A stretch of 64,000 bases of DNA from Ignelater luminosus (Eukaryota > Arthropoda > Insecta > Coleoptera > Elateridae). The stretch is from NCBI GenBank assembly GCA_011009095.1, contig VTPC01004843.1, forward strand, positions 19,815 through 83,814. The letters are read 5' to 3'. The notes below the pieces were generated by a model. The model was not told the origin of the DNA. It saw only the letters and a program-made list of their open reading frames with translations, and ran no database searches. Both the position numbers and the translations under genes were made by a program. This document shows positions 59,101 to 62,741 of the stretch, in pieces (within the stretch, counting starts at the first letter, position 1; the number at the start of each line of letters is the position of its first letter).

Positions 59101-60726
59101 CCAACACATTGGTTTAAAAACTTTCCTTGAAGACCATAATTTACAGCCTGAAATTTAATTTAAATAATTATTTTTTTCTATGATTTTCTTAATTTGCCTT
59201 TTAAAGTTTATCTTTTTTTCTATTTTTTCAGACTAGATGTTCCTTTCACTGTCAATTTCTTCTTTACACATTTTGAAAGTAACTGTCAATTAACATACAT
59301 AACCTACCTACATCATGTCATATGGTGACACTGTCACTGTCAACTTGACAGTGACATTAATTAGAGCCTCAGTTTGTAACTATAGAAAAACCAGAGTGAC
59401 AAACATAACTGGGTGTTTCGAAACATCCAATCTAAAAAATAGAAAAAAAATGAACTTTACCTTAGAAATTGTAAAGTTAAGTTGCATGCCAGGTATAAGA
59501 TAATGTTGATTTATATTATTATTTTGCGTAGTCTCTATTAAATGTTCCCTTAAAATGCTGACAGTCGCAGTTGACGCAGTCGATGAGACTTCGCATCTGG
59601 TAATGATGCACCATAATGGTTGTCCAATAACTTGAAAATCAATAAATTAATAAATTGTACAATCATGTTAAAAGCACACTAGGTACCCAAACTAGTTCCT
59701 TCTTCAACGTTATCAAAAGGTAGAAATATTCTGCTTCCGGATATTCCTGCATCTAATTGATATCCATGATCTAACTTTGATGCGACTGCAGCCCACACTA
59801 ACATTCTTTCTTTGAAAATATGATGCTTCCATTCTGAATTTATATCTTTTGGATCAATAGATAAATTAATACTCGTCTTATTAGATCCTTCTTTTTTTTC
59901 CATTATTTTTGTGGGTAAAAATTGGCCAATTTGAAACATTTCGTTTAGTCTGGATATATCCTACAAAATTTACATTAGCATTGAAAAATCAAAGGAACAA
60001 AAAAAAACTTACTTTATCTTCTACTACATCATCATCATCCACCTCTCTTTGCAATAATTTAGTATATGGTTCCGATATCGAAGCAATATTTACTTTTCCA
60101 CTTGTTTTGCCTGGTAATTCAAGCTCCAAAGTAAATGAGGAAATGTCTCTCAAACAACCTAACAAAAGCATATCCTCTTGCAATTTCTGAAAGCAAAAAA
60201 GAATTTATAACATTGTTATAAGGTATTTCCGCTTTATTGCTTATTCAAGATTTGCTCTTAATAATTCATATAATTCACATTATTTTCTACATTATTCACA
60301 TATGTGCAGATTTGAAGACCTAAACAGCATGTTTTTCAATTTCAATTATTAAAAGTAGTCAGCCCACTCATACAACCAACATCCTACTGTAATAATTATT
60401 ATTACCTTATAATTAATTGCATCCGCTGCAGTAGCATACAAATCATTATCAACCACAGTATCATCCTCAGAATTTGATCTTTTCCGTTTGAGGGATGGTG
60501 TTTGATTTCCCTTTTGTTTATTCTAATAACAATAATAATTATCAATTTTAATCGATTAGCTACAACCTAGCATATAAAGATGAATATAATTGAACATTAA
60601 AATAGTAAGTACCAAGCAATATTTATTCTTTTACAATAAAATCGTAAGACTTACCTTATTTGGTGAACGACTTGCTACTTTTGTAGGTTTTATACCTCCA
60701 CGGGGAAAATTGACTTCAATATCCAT
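13140..60726 (-). CDS. PDCD11: rRNA biogenesis protein RRP5 homolog (PDCD11), 20 exons, 1494 aa
   Basis: Exons 5'->3': 60655-60726, 60406-60522, 60013-60186, 59687-59960, 59461-59630, 58917-59147, 48799-49220, 48493-48739, 48210-48429, 47917-48155, 35045-35188, 21977-22172, 21554-21757, 21287-21485, 20562-21225, 20298-20507, 13989-14117, 13633-13888, 13346-13511, 13140-13290. The sum is 4485 nt, exactly 1495 codons with the stop, and phases match at all 19 junctions, all GT..AG. Residues 64-970 hold repeated S1-type OB folds (for example GYQLDAGISGSRIFLPFDNV and VVFYNNIKGFLPRRDL). An acidic, lysine-rich linker spans about 970-1260. The last 230 residues are HAT/TPR-like helices (RLNIWIALLSFE, MWLDIGRVYYKHKQ, KRVDIWCTYVD). 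In yeast and human RRP5 acts in the nucleolus in 18S and 5.8S pre-rRNA processing. The start has no upstream in-frame alternative that I can see. No lesion was found, so I take it as functional. Confidence 0.93.
15640..15990 (+). pseudogene. tail of a pogo/jerky-like transposase (copy 1)
   Basis: VTPDDDNTSLNESSDDEMDL and SNDFVLVKFSQKQIKYFVGQ are shared almost base for base with 23290-23630 in intron 11. The family puts this acidic tail after the DDE_1 domain. Here the DDE part is missing and frameshifts follow. It lies inside the Tc1-like element of intron 16. Confidence 0.65.
16205..16520 (+). pseudogene. IS630/Tc1-like DDE transposase fragment
   Basis: In shifting frames: NGQDYDATMTGDIFQNWVVN, LIPVLDMLGG, NVIVMDNAAYYLVQMDKPPT (second catalytic Asp in MDNAAYY), KAKIQEWL and then QYNPIEMAWGYCK with the last acidic residue (E). 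The first Asp region and the DNA-binding part are gone. The next stretch, to about 16740, is open in one frame but unrecognised. Confidence 0.55.
16850..17590 (+). pseudogene. jerky/Tigger-like DDE_1 transposase fragment
   Basis: HAENVTIVANGLGQAVPPVI, PTYSDGLPTGSKVMMT, SSSWLDHFLEYVLPPAVILI and HLDITIVEKAEAHGI follow the DDE_1 pattern. A frameshifted tail (MNKAVFRAYEARWDVELIKY, IGNITSGF, DKDVLPFEAFTFS) continues to about 17560. Its sequence is unlike the pogo copy at 22350-23280, so this is a second family. Several stops are present. Confidence 0.65.
17595..18055 (+). pseudogene. BEL/Pao integrase fragment
   Basis: IKPLEIAQVMGNLPEMRVTP, then CLATKVVHVELITDLTANSF and AFTARCGLCKLSIVY match the BEL/Pao integrase core, where the LATKAVHLEL-like box precedes the second catalytic Asp. 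Frames shift at least twice. It ends near FGFHF/GFPLW-like sequence at about 18050. Confidence 0.7.
18455..19740 (+). mobile_element. full-length mariner element, 1286 bp
   Basis: TIRs share AGGTGTATACCTATGAAATG at the left and, inverted, at the right (19705-19738), and TA flanks both ends (18453-18454 and 19741-19742). Length and layout are those of a complete mariner. It holds one uninterrupted transposase gene. Confidence 0.9.
18626..19666 (+). CDS. mariner transposase, intact, 346 aa
   Basis: The preferred start is ATG 18626 (MSNFVPSNYDLR), which gives the usual mariner length of about 345 residues; an in-frame ATG at 18533 would add 31 odd residues. An N-terminal helix-turn-helix (LSRAQCFRWFEKFRSGDFSV, then RGRPPK) is followed by a second HTH (QTQEMMAEQLGVTQKTICKR) and the linker WVPHEL. 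Catalytic boxes are VTGDEKWVYF, FLDDNAPPHRT and YSPDLAPSDYHLF. I count 34 residues between the second and third Asp, the D,D34D signature. No stop or frameshift. It would cut and paste its own element at TA sites in the nucleus. It is the least decayed transposon gene in the window. Confidence 0.95.
   Translation: MSNFVPSNYDLRTSLIFCYQLKKNASQAHQMLIEAYGGHALSRAQCFRWFEKFRSGDFSVENEERGRPPKKFEDTELQALLNEDDGQTQEMMAEQLGVTQKTICKRLKDMGMILKVGRWVPHELTERQQENRKTTCEMLLSRFKRKSFLHRIVTGDEKWVYFSNPKRKRSYGPPGHKPKSTAKPNRFGRKAMLCVFWDQHGMIWYELLKPGETVDGARYQRQLADLNSAIHRKRPEYADRRHKVIFLDDNAPPHRTRATRELVETYDWEPLVHAAYSPDLAPSDYHLFASMGHALSEQRFNSHEEAKKWLDDWFAAKDGQFFWRGIHKLPERWVKCVASDGYYFED
19860..20060 (-). pseudogene. Tc1-like transposase fragment of the intron 16 element
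   Basis: Minus-strand translation gives LTLQQDGPSLHYDVCMWQFL and ENFPGCWISRRD, the QQDGAPPHY-type box with the second catalytic Asp and the FPxRWIGRRG box of insect Tc1-like transposases. The rest of the gene was lost to the nested insertions or to deletion. Confidence 0.7.
20298..22172 (-). CDS. PDCD11: RRP5 exons 12-16 (last S1 repeats, acidic linker, first HAT helix)
   Basis: Exon 12 holds LGQHVECVISQMTDVGCCLS, exon 13 VDQKVEGIVFWINYHQEVAE and exon 14 STVYGDVISIHSEYVIVAAR, all S1-like. Exon 15 (222 codons) is a lysine-rich then Asp/Ser/Glu-rich linker with three copies of a 30-residue unit around LPGVQNYF. Exon 16 has the KKKKKPTVAERKELARLEEE helix and starts the HAT region (NNSKIWVLYMAHLAS). 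Introns 12-15 are 219, 68, 61 and 54 nt. Confidence 0.93.
20596..20835 (-). repeat. three tandem 90-bp units inside RRP5 exon 15
   Basis: The protein repeats P-[VI]-L-P-G-[VI]-QNYF followed by QSSELINDNN and MTV with a 30-residue period. The third copy diverges after QSS into DDESSGDE. The DNA of the units is nearly the same, so the duplication is fairly recent. In vertebrate PDCD11 the corresponding place has one short conserved hydrophobic motif between S1 and HAT parts; tripling it is unusual in my memory of the family. Confidence 0.8.
22250..23630 (+). pseudogene. pogo/jerky-like DDE_1 transposase (copy 2)
   Basis: From about 22350, PKKVFASKSSRQLNKVTSAE leads (after a frameshift) to an open frame 22484-22918: GWMTGELFANVIRHF, LVIMDNHESHLAP with a catalytic Asp, ILPHTSHKLQALDESVFGPF with the next Asp, then the NIKSGF box. 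The tail continues in other frames to SCLSGKTK at 23607, including the acidic tail shared with 15640-15990. The N-terminal DNA-binding domain and the first Asp region are missing. It is on the strand opposite to RRP5. Confidence 0.8.
23816..24325. mobile_element. foldback MITE, 510 bp
   Basis: The arm 23816-23932 (GGAATCCGATAGTGATTTTT and onward) recurs inverted at 24209-24325 with only a few mismatches. The middle has no coding content. It may be the core of a larger element that cut the pogo copy at 23628, where the two pogo copies stop matching after TATA. Confidence 0.8.
24332..24516. mobile_element. short MITE with GGGG-tipped inverted ends
   Basis: GGGGCATAATGGAAT at 24332 and its inverted partner ATTCCATTGTACCCC at 24502-24516 bound a 185-bp AT-rich segment. 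No target duplication is clear. Confidence 0.45.
24530..25165 (+). pseudogene. gypsy protease and 5' part of reverse transcriptase
   Basis: NLKFLVDTGFEITCIS is a retroviral-type protease box. After a gap come QIEKEFPEVFKELGRIKGEM and, with frameshifts, GDFTELNKFVDRPVFPIHKV and AKVFSETDANSGFYQV, the RT box carrying the first catalytic Asp (normally LDANSGFWQ). The RT breaks off at SKPLTL, where a piggyBac begins. Confidence 0.7.
25550..26608 (+). pseudogene. piggyBac transposase A with internal deletion
   Basis: An acidic N terminus (SSSKDEEVPNVPPNNDW) leads to FCQLFDNSIIDNIVFQTNLY, then DYWTANDDMNHPYISKLMTV, LHLNDN and LAVDESMIKFKGR with the first catalytic Asp (normally TIDEqMIpFKGR). Homology then jumps near 26345 to the C-terminal zinc finger CALCSTKLKPLRSDWEC ending CFKTFHSAKNF* at 26608. 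The second and third Asp regions are deleted. Stops at 26004 and near 26175. Confidence 0.8.
28844..29914 (+). CDS. LINE-type ORF1 (gag-like, CCHC knuckles), 356 aa
   Basis: Open from ATG 28844 in an AAAATGA context to TGA. The N half is charged and helix-prone (KHVKEDLKTKEVEITQLKES). The middle has an RRM-like spacing, and NLIWQSIWAEDYLSIQQCYK leads into knuckles CYKCFGYEHTQHTC and CGKCGSTEHKFKEC and a start of a third (CIVC) where the stop falls. This is the pattern of ORF1 nucleic-acid-binding proteins of jockey/R1-like LINEs. No ORF2 (endonuclease/RT) follows, so it is cut at its 3' side, which is odd for a LINE. It lies inside piggyBac B. A retroviral-type gag is the other possibility. 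Confidence 0.6.
   Translation: MNNSETNIESCSQIGTNFTQVFLESDSQNTTLNMQLEKLNVEDDLCNNIRSLREKILLSIPSKSTIKKRTECRKYTELIKDLSMQMIGIIKHVKEDLKTKEVEITQLKESHKNLNPKDNTTTNFINHNMNYAEAIKGQYKKPTNFNIKISKLNPKEEKNIKDMLKTEINPKHCNMNIINMKPIKTGDVIIECRNKKDLDKLKLAITTSTSLKCQEIKKRNPRLLLPRIDIDIKKDKLLDVITENNEWLIEKCGGEEYFRYNFTEKFRFGKNENSENIVVEVNGKIRKILLENRINLIWQSIWAEDYLSIQQCYKCFGYEHTQHTCRETKHYCGKCGSTEHKFKECKSITSKCIVCI
29945..30350 (+). pseudogene. piggyBac transposase B, N-terminal fragment
   Basis: IPPEDSDDSMLDESDKDSDY is the acidic N terminus. After frameshifts, NSPMHYFRNFFDGQLLKYIA and DQSNLYAVQKNSNKPL match the start of the piggyBac domain. Homology stops near 30350 at ELEQFI, where the THAP element begins. It fits the TIRs of element B. 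Confidence 0.7.
30532..31240 (+). pseudogene. THAP-domain transposase fragment (ISL2EU/Harbinger-like)
   Basis: Exon 1 (30532-30748) encodes a THAP zinc finger: CCVPQC, ISFHKFPKF, KIGKNISAYMKVCSLHF (C2CH) and DDFFFGGG, with one TGA where the conserved Trp stands. A GT..AG intron (30749-30818) leads to exon 2: KKTAFPSQNLPVRSHD, QQHLDR, then (after a frameshift) KGVQVNTYDDFTSYNIENLM and YRILTGV. This is the order THAP, linker, HTH of THAP-bearing IS5/Harbinger-like elements. The DDE domain is absent. Confidence 0.65.
31457..32296. mobile_element. foldback MITE, 840 bp, TA-flanked
   Basis: AGTGTGTCCCAATTTCGATG at 31458 recurs inverted up to 32296, and the long arms share GATTTTTCAAAAAAGTTCAC and TTACTAGATATTTGCTAAAA. 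The left arm has lost about 45 bp. TA flanks both ends. A related right end (GGACACACTGTA) stands alone near 37268 inside the MULE. Confidence 0.8.
32784..32868 (+). pseudogene. gypsy RT fragment (middle boxes)
   Basis: TTFGQLVYKRCPFGLNSAPE followed by YYHRI is the RT box that normally follows the region ending at 25165. It stops at about 32868. The next expected box (GIQGVVNYLDDIVV) is found at about 37690, on the other side of RRP5 exon 11. Confidence 0.7.
32965..33514 (+). mobile_element. Tigger/pogo deletion derivative, 550 bp
   Basis: CAGTGATGTTCACTTATAAT at 32965 pairs with the inverted right tip (CAGTAAAGTCCGCTTATAAC read from 33514), each flanked by TA. Inside, ATG 33268 begins MDDGILNKKRNCFTLKEKYE then IIKHLQRGEKQSEICREM, the first CENP-B/Tigger helix-turn-helix, and then jumps straight to the 3' end. 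The catalytic domain is deleted. Confidence 0.8.
33515..34205. other. intron sequence without recognisable gene
   Basis: Short open frames only, on both strands; none shows a domain. AT-rich. Confidence 0.5.
34206..34360. mobile_element. MITE with GGCCGTATTCTAC ends
   Basis: GGCCGTATTCTACCGTCATG at the left and its inverted partner (GTCGTATTCTACTGTCGTGA read from 34360) bound 155 bp. It is not coding. No clear target duplication. Confidence 0.65.
35045..35188 (-). CDS. PDCD11: RRP5 exon 11, isolated between two 12.7-12.9 kb introns
   Basis: 144 nt, phase 0 at both ends, 48 residues from ELVQKKNELTKL to VFDFNLE, with AAG-rich codons. The acceptor ATGTTTTAG and donor CTCGAG|GTAATT are good. 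It completes the S1 repeat between exon 10 (KIPNE) and exon 12 (YSLDLLEQYL), where the family has a VGQxVxAKV-type strand pair (here QAIVAKVIKLDKKNKIQAT). Because it is a multiple of three, skipping it would keep the frame but remove half an S1 fold. Confidence 0.88.
35229..35401. repeat. ATT microsatellite in a possible small MITE
   Basis: A pure TTA run of about 30 bp lies at 35260-35290. It sits between loosely inverted tips (CACTGTGCCTC, and CAGAGTGTCTC read from the other end). The microsatellite is certain; the MITE is weak. Confidence 0.4.
35402..36039. other. intron 10 sequence without recognisable gene
   Basis: AT-rich with no domain in any frame and no clear terminal repeats. Confidence 0.5.
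36367..36575 (+). pseudogene. N-terminal piece of a MULE-associated protein
   Basis: METLSRKKIYTLNEMEEFIK and KYEKEHFINLYK, then (after TGA) DGRLITSSAKKCPLKAEKAN, looks like the N-terminal region of MULE proteins before the FLYWCH/transposase parts. Its place inside MULE TIRs supports this. Stops at 36463 and 36538. Confidence 0.45.
36783..36901 (+). mobile_element. Tigger 3'-end fragment
   Basis: Matches 33387-33505 almost base for base (GTAACTTATCACTTACAACG, TCCCTTGGAGTTCGTTATAA) but stops before the terminal CAGTAAAG tip. It is in the same orientation as the 33 kb copy; the two lie on either side of RRP5 exon 11. Confidence 0.8.
37660..37975 (+). pseudogene. gypsy RT fragment with catalytic YLDD box
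   Basis: CKGIQGVVNYLDDIVVISDS and IEEHLRKLEVVFEKL are the RT catalytic box and the next helix. A frameshift leads to LNEAKCKSLQDKVEYL, EHVINKNDLRASSKK and YYHKFWKNYSDICYPLNNL. The fragment begins where the piece at 32784-32868 stops. Confidence 0.75.
37985..42317 (+). mobile_element. second gypsy element, RT to integrase, split by a solo LTR
   Basis: Begins inside RT (FLRMPYGISSASKVFQQKMK), then RNase H (VTISIDSSQAGIRAVLL, AQIEKELLAICFGVQKFHQ, ETDHKLLISIF) up to PAR at 38712. The frame resumes after the inserted LTR at 40929 (LQRMFLSIQRYDLNLIYKPG), so removing 38714-40924 restores PAR/LQRM exactly. Integrase follows at 41210-42317: zinc region (KCIQRANMNMYWPG, KCRTCQEYE), LVIDYYSKFIEIE, then a TGA and lost Asp near 41675, and QANGMAERAIQTVKRT. 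It ends in KPPSRLDL*. The 5' half is missing. Confidence 0.8.
38714..40924. mobile_element. solo LTR, 2211 bp, AGAT target duplication
   Basis: The insert begins TGTAATG and ends CATTACA, the TG..CA inverted tips of an LTR. AGAT is repeated on both sides (38710-38713 and 40925-40928). Cutting it out rejoins the RNase H reading frame. No PBS, gag or pol lies within. AATAAA near 40485 may be the poly(A) signal. At 2.2 kb it is long for an LTR. A 68-codon open frame (40382-40588) is not recognised. Confidence 0.85.
42339..43964 (+). mobile_element. piggyBac deletion derivative, 1626 bp
   Basis: CACGTTGAGCACGG at 42339 pairs with the inverted right tip (CATGTTGAGCACGG read from 43964). TTAA (43965-43968) is on the right and TCAA, one change from TTAA, on the left (42335-42338). 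Inside is a two-exon transposase-derived gene without the catalytic core. It sits just past the end of the gypsy pol. Confidence 0.85.
42666..43575 (+). pseudogene. piggyBac-derived gene: N-terminal domain joined to C-terminal zinc finger
   Basis: Exon 1 (42666-42905) starts MGNYENEQKRLWKLWEELLS, very acidic; the intron 42906-42984 has GT..AG; exon 2 opens VNEVIDNVIKKFADYES. KDPYDFFKIFVTDDIIQYIV and EQTNLYAEQIAKV are the first piggyBac helices. The protein then goes directly to RKRCVGCYAEIKESEGR and the Cys-rich cross-brace finger. All catalytic Asp boxes are missing. A one-base loss in the A-run near 43507 shifts the frame before the last Cys/His residues (the other frame reads CIPCFFTIHKAE). 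With that frame the product would be about 280 residues. Confidence 0.7.
44018..44308 (+). mobile_element. possible 3' LTR of the second gypsy element
   Basis: A purine tract (ACTTGAAGGAAGGAAA) precedes TGTAATATAAG at 44018, and TAATTACA closes at 44308, giving TGTAAT/ATTACA tips; AATAAA lies at about 44279. The position fits, since only the piggyBac lies between it and the end of pol. No 5' LTR remains for comparison. Confidence 0.45.
44309..45076. other. intron 10 sequence without recognisable gene
   Basis: No domain in any frame. A short CATA repeat lies near 44893. Target DNA between the gypsy remains and piggyBac C. Confidence 0.5.
45081..47374 (+). mobile_element. piggyBac element C, 2294 bp, nearly full length
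   Basis: CCCCTTAACGAC at 45081 and its exact inverse ending at 47374, each flanked by TTAA (45077-45080 and 47375-47378). Further inward both sides carry CCCGAGTTAACTC-like subterminal repeats. One transposase gene fills the interior. It lies in RRP5 intron 10 in the opposite orientation to the gene. Confidence 0.93.
45443..47088 (+). pseudogene. piggyBac transposase C, lightly damaged
   Basis: Acidic N terminus (SGSESSDISESDVPVESDN), DDE_Tnp_1_7 domain from about residue 75, and a C-terminal Cys-rich finger (CAMCARVRDGHGKK, YYCPDCDVALC, CFRVYH). Catalytic Asp residues appear in NITIDESLLLYKGRLGW, GYCLTMDNFYNSP and TMGGVDRVDQHLADY. Breaks: TGA at 45821-45823, TGA at 46283-46285, and a frameshift near 46405-46460 around the segment ending TTKILKG. 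About 550 residues in all. Other piggyBac relics here are much more decayed. Confidence 0.88.
47469..47881. mobile_element. foldback MITE, 413 bp, TA-flanked
   Basis: CAGGGTGTATCCAAACT at 47469 pairs with the inverted right end (CAGGGTGTACCCAAACT read from 47881); TA on both sides (47467-47468 and 47882-47883). Arms share AGATGACATCAGATCA and TAATAACTTTTGA. It lies 35 bp from the exon 10 splice donor. Confidence 0.85.
47917..49220 (-). CDS. PDCD11: RRP5 exons 7-10 (middle S1 repeats)
   Basis: Residues about 347-722. Exon 7 opens VLSRAAGGINVKFPNNEKGF and holds a second S1 strand set (VKVDNITRGGLQVLLG). Exon 8 has GVVVNKSERGILVVFYNNIK. Exon 9 has EAKVTAIHEYGLEVEVNSNK. Exon 10 ends at VTFKIPNE. 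Introns 7-9 are 59, 63 and 54 nt. A TA-flanked MITE (47469-47881) sits only 35 nt inside intron 10 from the exon 10 donor. Confidence 0.92.
49790..51470 (+). pseudogene. P element/THAP9-like transposase, copy 1 (fragments)
   Basis: First piece about 49790-49955: KLIVYDQGSNNLKMWKLLSV and FFHDLPHLLKSI, the box with the second catalytic Asp and the DxPHLLK motif. Last piece 50845-51470: PPCIAGWMENIASLKMLWAE, TQDCLKNFFSIARGKGGNN with the catalytic Glu region, and LEAYVAGRACYKL. LINE endonuclease sequence separates them. THAP and N-terminal parts are absent. Confidence 0.75.
50370..50830 (+). pseudogene. LINE endonuclease fragment
   Basis: LLINTQSLKNKINELNVFIE, HVVCITEHWVL, then (after frameshift) GGTVIYCNNKINSVESF, EIDTYISCVYRSQLGDINLF and IILTGDININYNKN follow the AP-like endonuclease of jockey/CR1-type LINEs (N..SL..K, TEHW, YRSP.GD, GDFN-like). 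RT is missing. It splits P-like copy 1. Confidence 0.7.
51635..55378 (+). pseudogene. P element/THAP9-like transposase, copy 2, nearly complete
   Basis: Exon 1 (ATG 51635) gives MPSCAVYGCNNNAKKTKGSD, YFSFPKDDRLCREWVIACRR, the first half of a THAP zinc finger. Exon 2 (52367-52580) brings RICSIHFAVDSL (the C2CH His) and KAEAIPTENLP. Exon 3 starts at 52711: a leucine-rich coiled coil (KDMMKKLQLENDHLKRENHA), then VLSFDEIYVS (first Asp), SITSDMGSSNQSLW (second Asp), FADVPHLLKLARNH, and VVENFFSYIRGMG (Glu). It ends CHEVIIDICKWLVI* at 55378. Breaks: a one-base frameshift near 52920, TGA 53785-53787, TAA 53882-53884, TAA 55021-55023 and a frameshift near 55250. The exon 1 donor is also lost. Confidence 0.85.
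56165..56470 (+). pseudogene. THAP-domain exon pair, copy 3
   Basis: Exon 1 ends KTFNVHFFKFPKDKQ at about 56219 with donor GTAAGG; exon 2 starts after TTTTAG at 56289: CVEWARSC, MLMQSSYYKICSKHFEEHYI, followed (one-base shift) by LFNEVPPDLFF. Joined, they give the Trp, C-x2-H and AVP-like features of THAP fingers. A TAG and upstream stops break the start. No transposase follows. Confidence 0.6.
56471..57780. other. intron 6 sequence without recognisable gene
   Basis: AT-rich; open frames are short and show no domain on either strand. No clear terminal repeats found by eye. Confidence 0.5.
57830..58755 (+). pseudogene. Ty1/copia fragment: zinc knuckle, protease, GAG-pre-integrase
   Basis: CDCCKKPGHISKFCWLKKYE is the CCHC knuckle. 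After a TAG at 58000, ITDSGVSERMSNQKEWF stands where copia protease has DSGAS-HM. FEFDKPTEIKIGNGS, LNDILYVPDIKFNLFSIGAA follow, and then the pre-integrase zinc region (IFCHQNIKHVREILKKHNVK, FFCESCSKGKQH) and GELIHIDFSRP at the start of integrase. Frameshift near 58410, stop near 58537. RT is absent. Confidence 0.8.
58917..60726 (-). CDS. PDCD11: RRP5 exons 1-6 (start codon and first S1 repeats)
   Basis: ATG is the complement of 60724-60726 and begins MDIEVNFPRGGIKPTKVASR, a basic N terminus typical of the family. Exon 2 adds a basic stretch (LKRKRSNSEDD) that could serve as a nuclear signal. Exons 3-4 give the first S1-like repeat (MLLLGCLRDISSFTLELELP) and exon 4 the second (WAAVASKLDHGYQLD). 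Exons 5-6 continue with MVNYGLQ-like S1 strands (AVNYGLQGKFLNQCVGYIND) and SYFSLRSVWD. Introns 1-5 are 132, 219, 52, 56 and 313 nt. Intron 6 (49221-58916) is a transposon cluster. Confidence 0.92.
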
Positions 60727-61600
60727 TTCAATTCAATATTTAGAAGAAAATACTCAAACCACGTGCGTAAAACCATAAGCTTTAACCTCAAAATTGGTCA
60801 ACTTTGTTTACAAAACACAGCGCGGGTGAATACAGATACGAACTTTATGGTATTGATTATTTCAAGTACAATTTGAAATTAATTTAGAAAATTTCATTAC
60901 TAGCCCAAGATAAATCATGAAATTAATAAAACACCCTTTGATTTATGACTAGAAGCAACTAGAACATTCTAGAAGGTTGAAAACATTTGAAATTCTACAG
61001 TTCTTTAGATCTCGTCTTTAAATTAAGCAAAATAACCCAATTGTACCAACTTTTAATGTTAAAATGTACTAGGCGGGAATTTCAAAAGCTTTTACAAAAA
61101 TAATTTCTTTCACAGAAAAAGCTTTATCCCTTATTAACTACACAAACAATTCTACTTCTTCTTTTAATTCAGCAGGTATAATTTCTGTATTAACATCGCT
61201 ATTTGAGGTCCAATTGTTATTATTTTAATGATTCTGATTAACGTCTATTAATGCTAACAGATCTGATGCCAGTCGACATTTATCACATGGTGCAGCTTCG
61301 GTCATCGAATGAACAATTTGTAGATTGCTGTGTTACTCTTACTATCCATTGATATATAAAAATAGACAAGCGTATAATTATGAATTTTCACATGAAGGCG
61401 AAGAATGGAAATTTGAAAAACTGTTATTTACAGTATTTTGTTTCATGGAAAAATCGTGTAATACTTTTTAAAATCAAATAACGCCATAACTCAGAAAATA
61501 CGAAATATATACAGACTGATTCCAATGAACCCGCCTAGCATTATAAAGTTTGTGGGATACTTTTTGTTAGCATACACAGGTAATTAAATAAAATAAAAAC
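60727..61600. other. 5' flank of RRP5; promoter expected, no further gene seen
   Basis: The RRP5 promoter must lie just right of 60726, but I see no convincing TATA box or initiator. The rest is AT-rich, without domains, up to the hAT remnant at 61663. Confidence 0.45.
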
Positions 61601-61662
61601 AATTATTGCCCTTATCAGTTTTATTTAAAATCACTAGAAGTAAATGTCTTCCTTGGACCAAC

Positions 61663-62465
61663 ATAATGAGTAAGAAAAGAGGATGCACATTCAAAGATGA
61701 TCTAAGAAGTGAATTTCCTTTTATTAAAAAAACCAAAAGCGATTACATGGTAAAATGTGAGAAATGTAATGGTGAATTTTCTATTTCGCACGGCGGGAAG
61801 AATAATATTTCAAAGCACTTGGAGACAGAAACATAAAAGATATTTAAATACTGCTGCATCTTCCTCCAAAATACAGGAGTTTTTTCGGAAAACAACTTAT
61901 GGAGACGAAGAAAAGAAATTAGCATTAGCAGAAGGACTTATGTCTTTTCATGCTATTAATCACAATCATTCCTTCAGATCTATGGACTCTACATCACAAG
62001 TTGTCAAAAAGTTATTCAACAACAAATTTGCCTATACTAGAACAAAATCCGAGGCCATTGTGTGTGATGTGCTTTCCCCATATGCATTTTCAGAATTAAA
62101 CAAAAATCTAGAAAAATTTATTTTATATCCATATATTCTGACGTATCTAATCATAAGGATATAAAGTTATTTCCAACCATTATTAGATTTTTTGATTCGG
62201 AAAATGGAATAAAAATTAGAATTTTAGTTTCGTTTCTTTGCCCGGCGAAACTTCTGAAATAATTTTCAGTTCCATTATTAATATTTTGGAGAAAAAAAAA
62301 CAATTTAAAACATAAAATGATTGCATATTGTGCAGACAACACGAACGCAAATTTTGGAGGAAAAGCGAGAAGAGGTACAAATAATATTTTTTATAAATTA
62401 AACAAACACCTTAATTAAAACATTATTGGTGTTGGTTGTGCAGCGCACATAATACATAATAGTGA
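61663..62465 (+). pseudogene. hAT transposase A with BED-type zinc finger, 5' two thirds
   Basis: MSKKRGCTFKDDLRSEFPFI, then KCEKCNGEFSISHGGKNNIS and KHLETE, give a C-x2-C..H finger; a frameshift near 61830 is followed by SSSKIQEFFRKTTYGDEEKK and VVKKLFNNKFAYTRTKSEAI. More frameshifts near 62110 and 62250 lead to MIAYCADNTNANFGGKARRG and IIGVGCAAHIIHNS, the hAT catalytic Asp and C-x2-H boxes. It breaks off at about 62465. Confidence 0.75.
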
Positions 62466-62484
62466 TATAACGAATGTCATTTTT

Positions 62485-62565
62485 TGAACATTCGCGAATG
62501 CGAATGCGAATACGAATATCTGCTACCGACATTCGCGAATGCGAATGCGAATGCGAATATTCAGT
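62485..62565. repeat. GCGAAT hexamer repeats near the start of hAT element B
   Basis: Two clusters of CATTCGCGAATGCGAATGCGAAT with CGAATATC between them, about 11 units in all. hAT elements often carry subterminal short repeats that their BED finger binds; here the array lies between the broken end of hAT A and the hAT B gene. Confidence 0.7.
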
Positions 62566-62741
62566 TTTTTTTTTTAAATTTGGCGCCAATTGTCTGTGGT
62601 TTGGCAGCAGTCTCGTTCCGTTTGTATCTTGTTCCGAGAATTGCCGAGTTGATCCGAACTCATCCGACCGAAGTGTCACCCCGCTCGCCCTGGTCTGCTC
62701 CTAAACAAAAACAAGTGAATTTTGAGGTTAGAGTGTGATTA

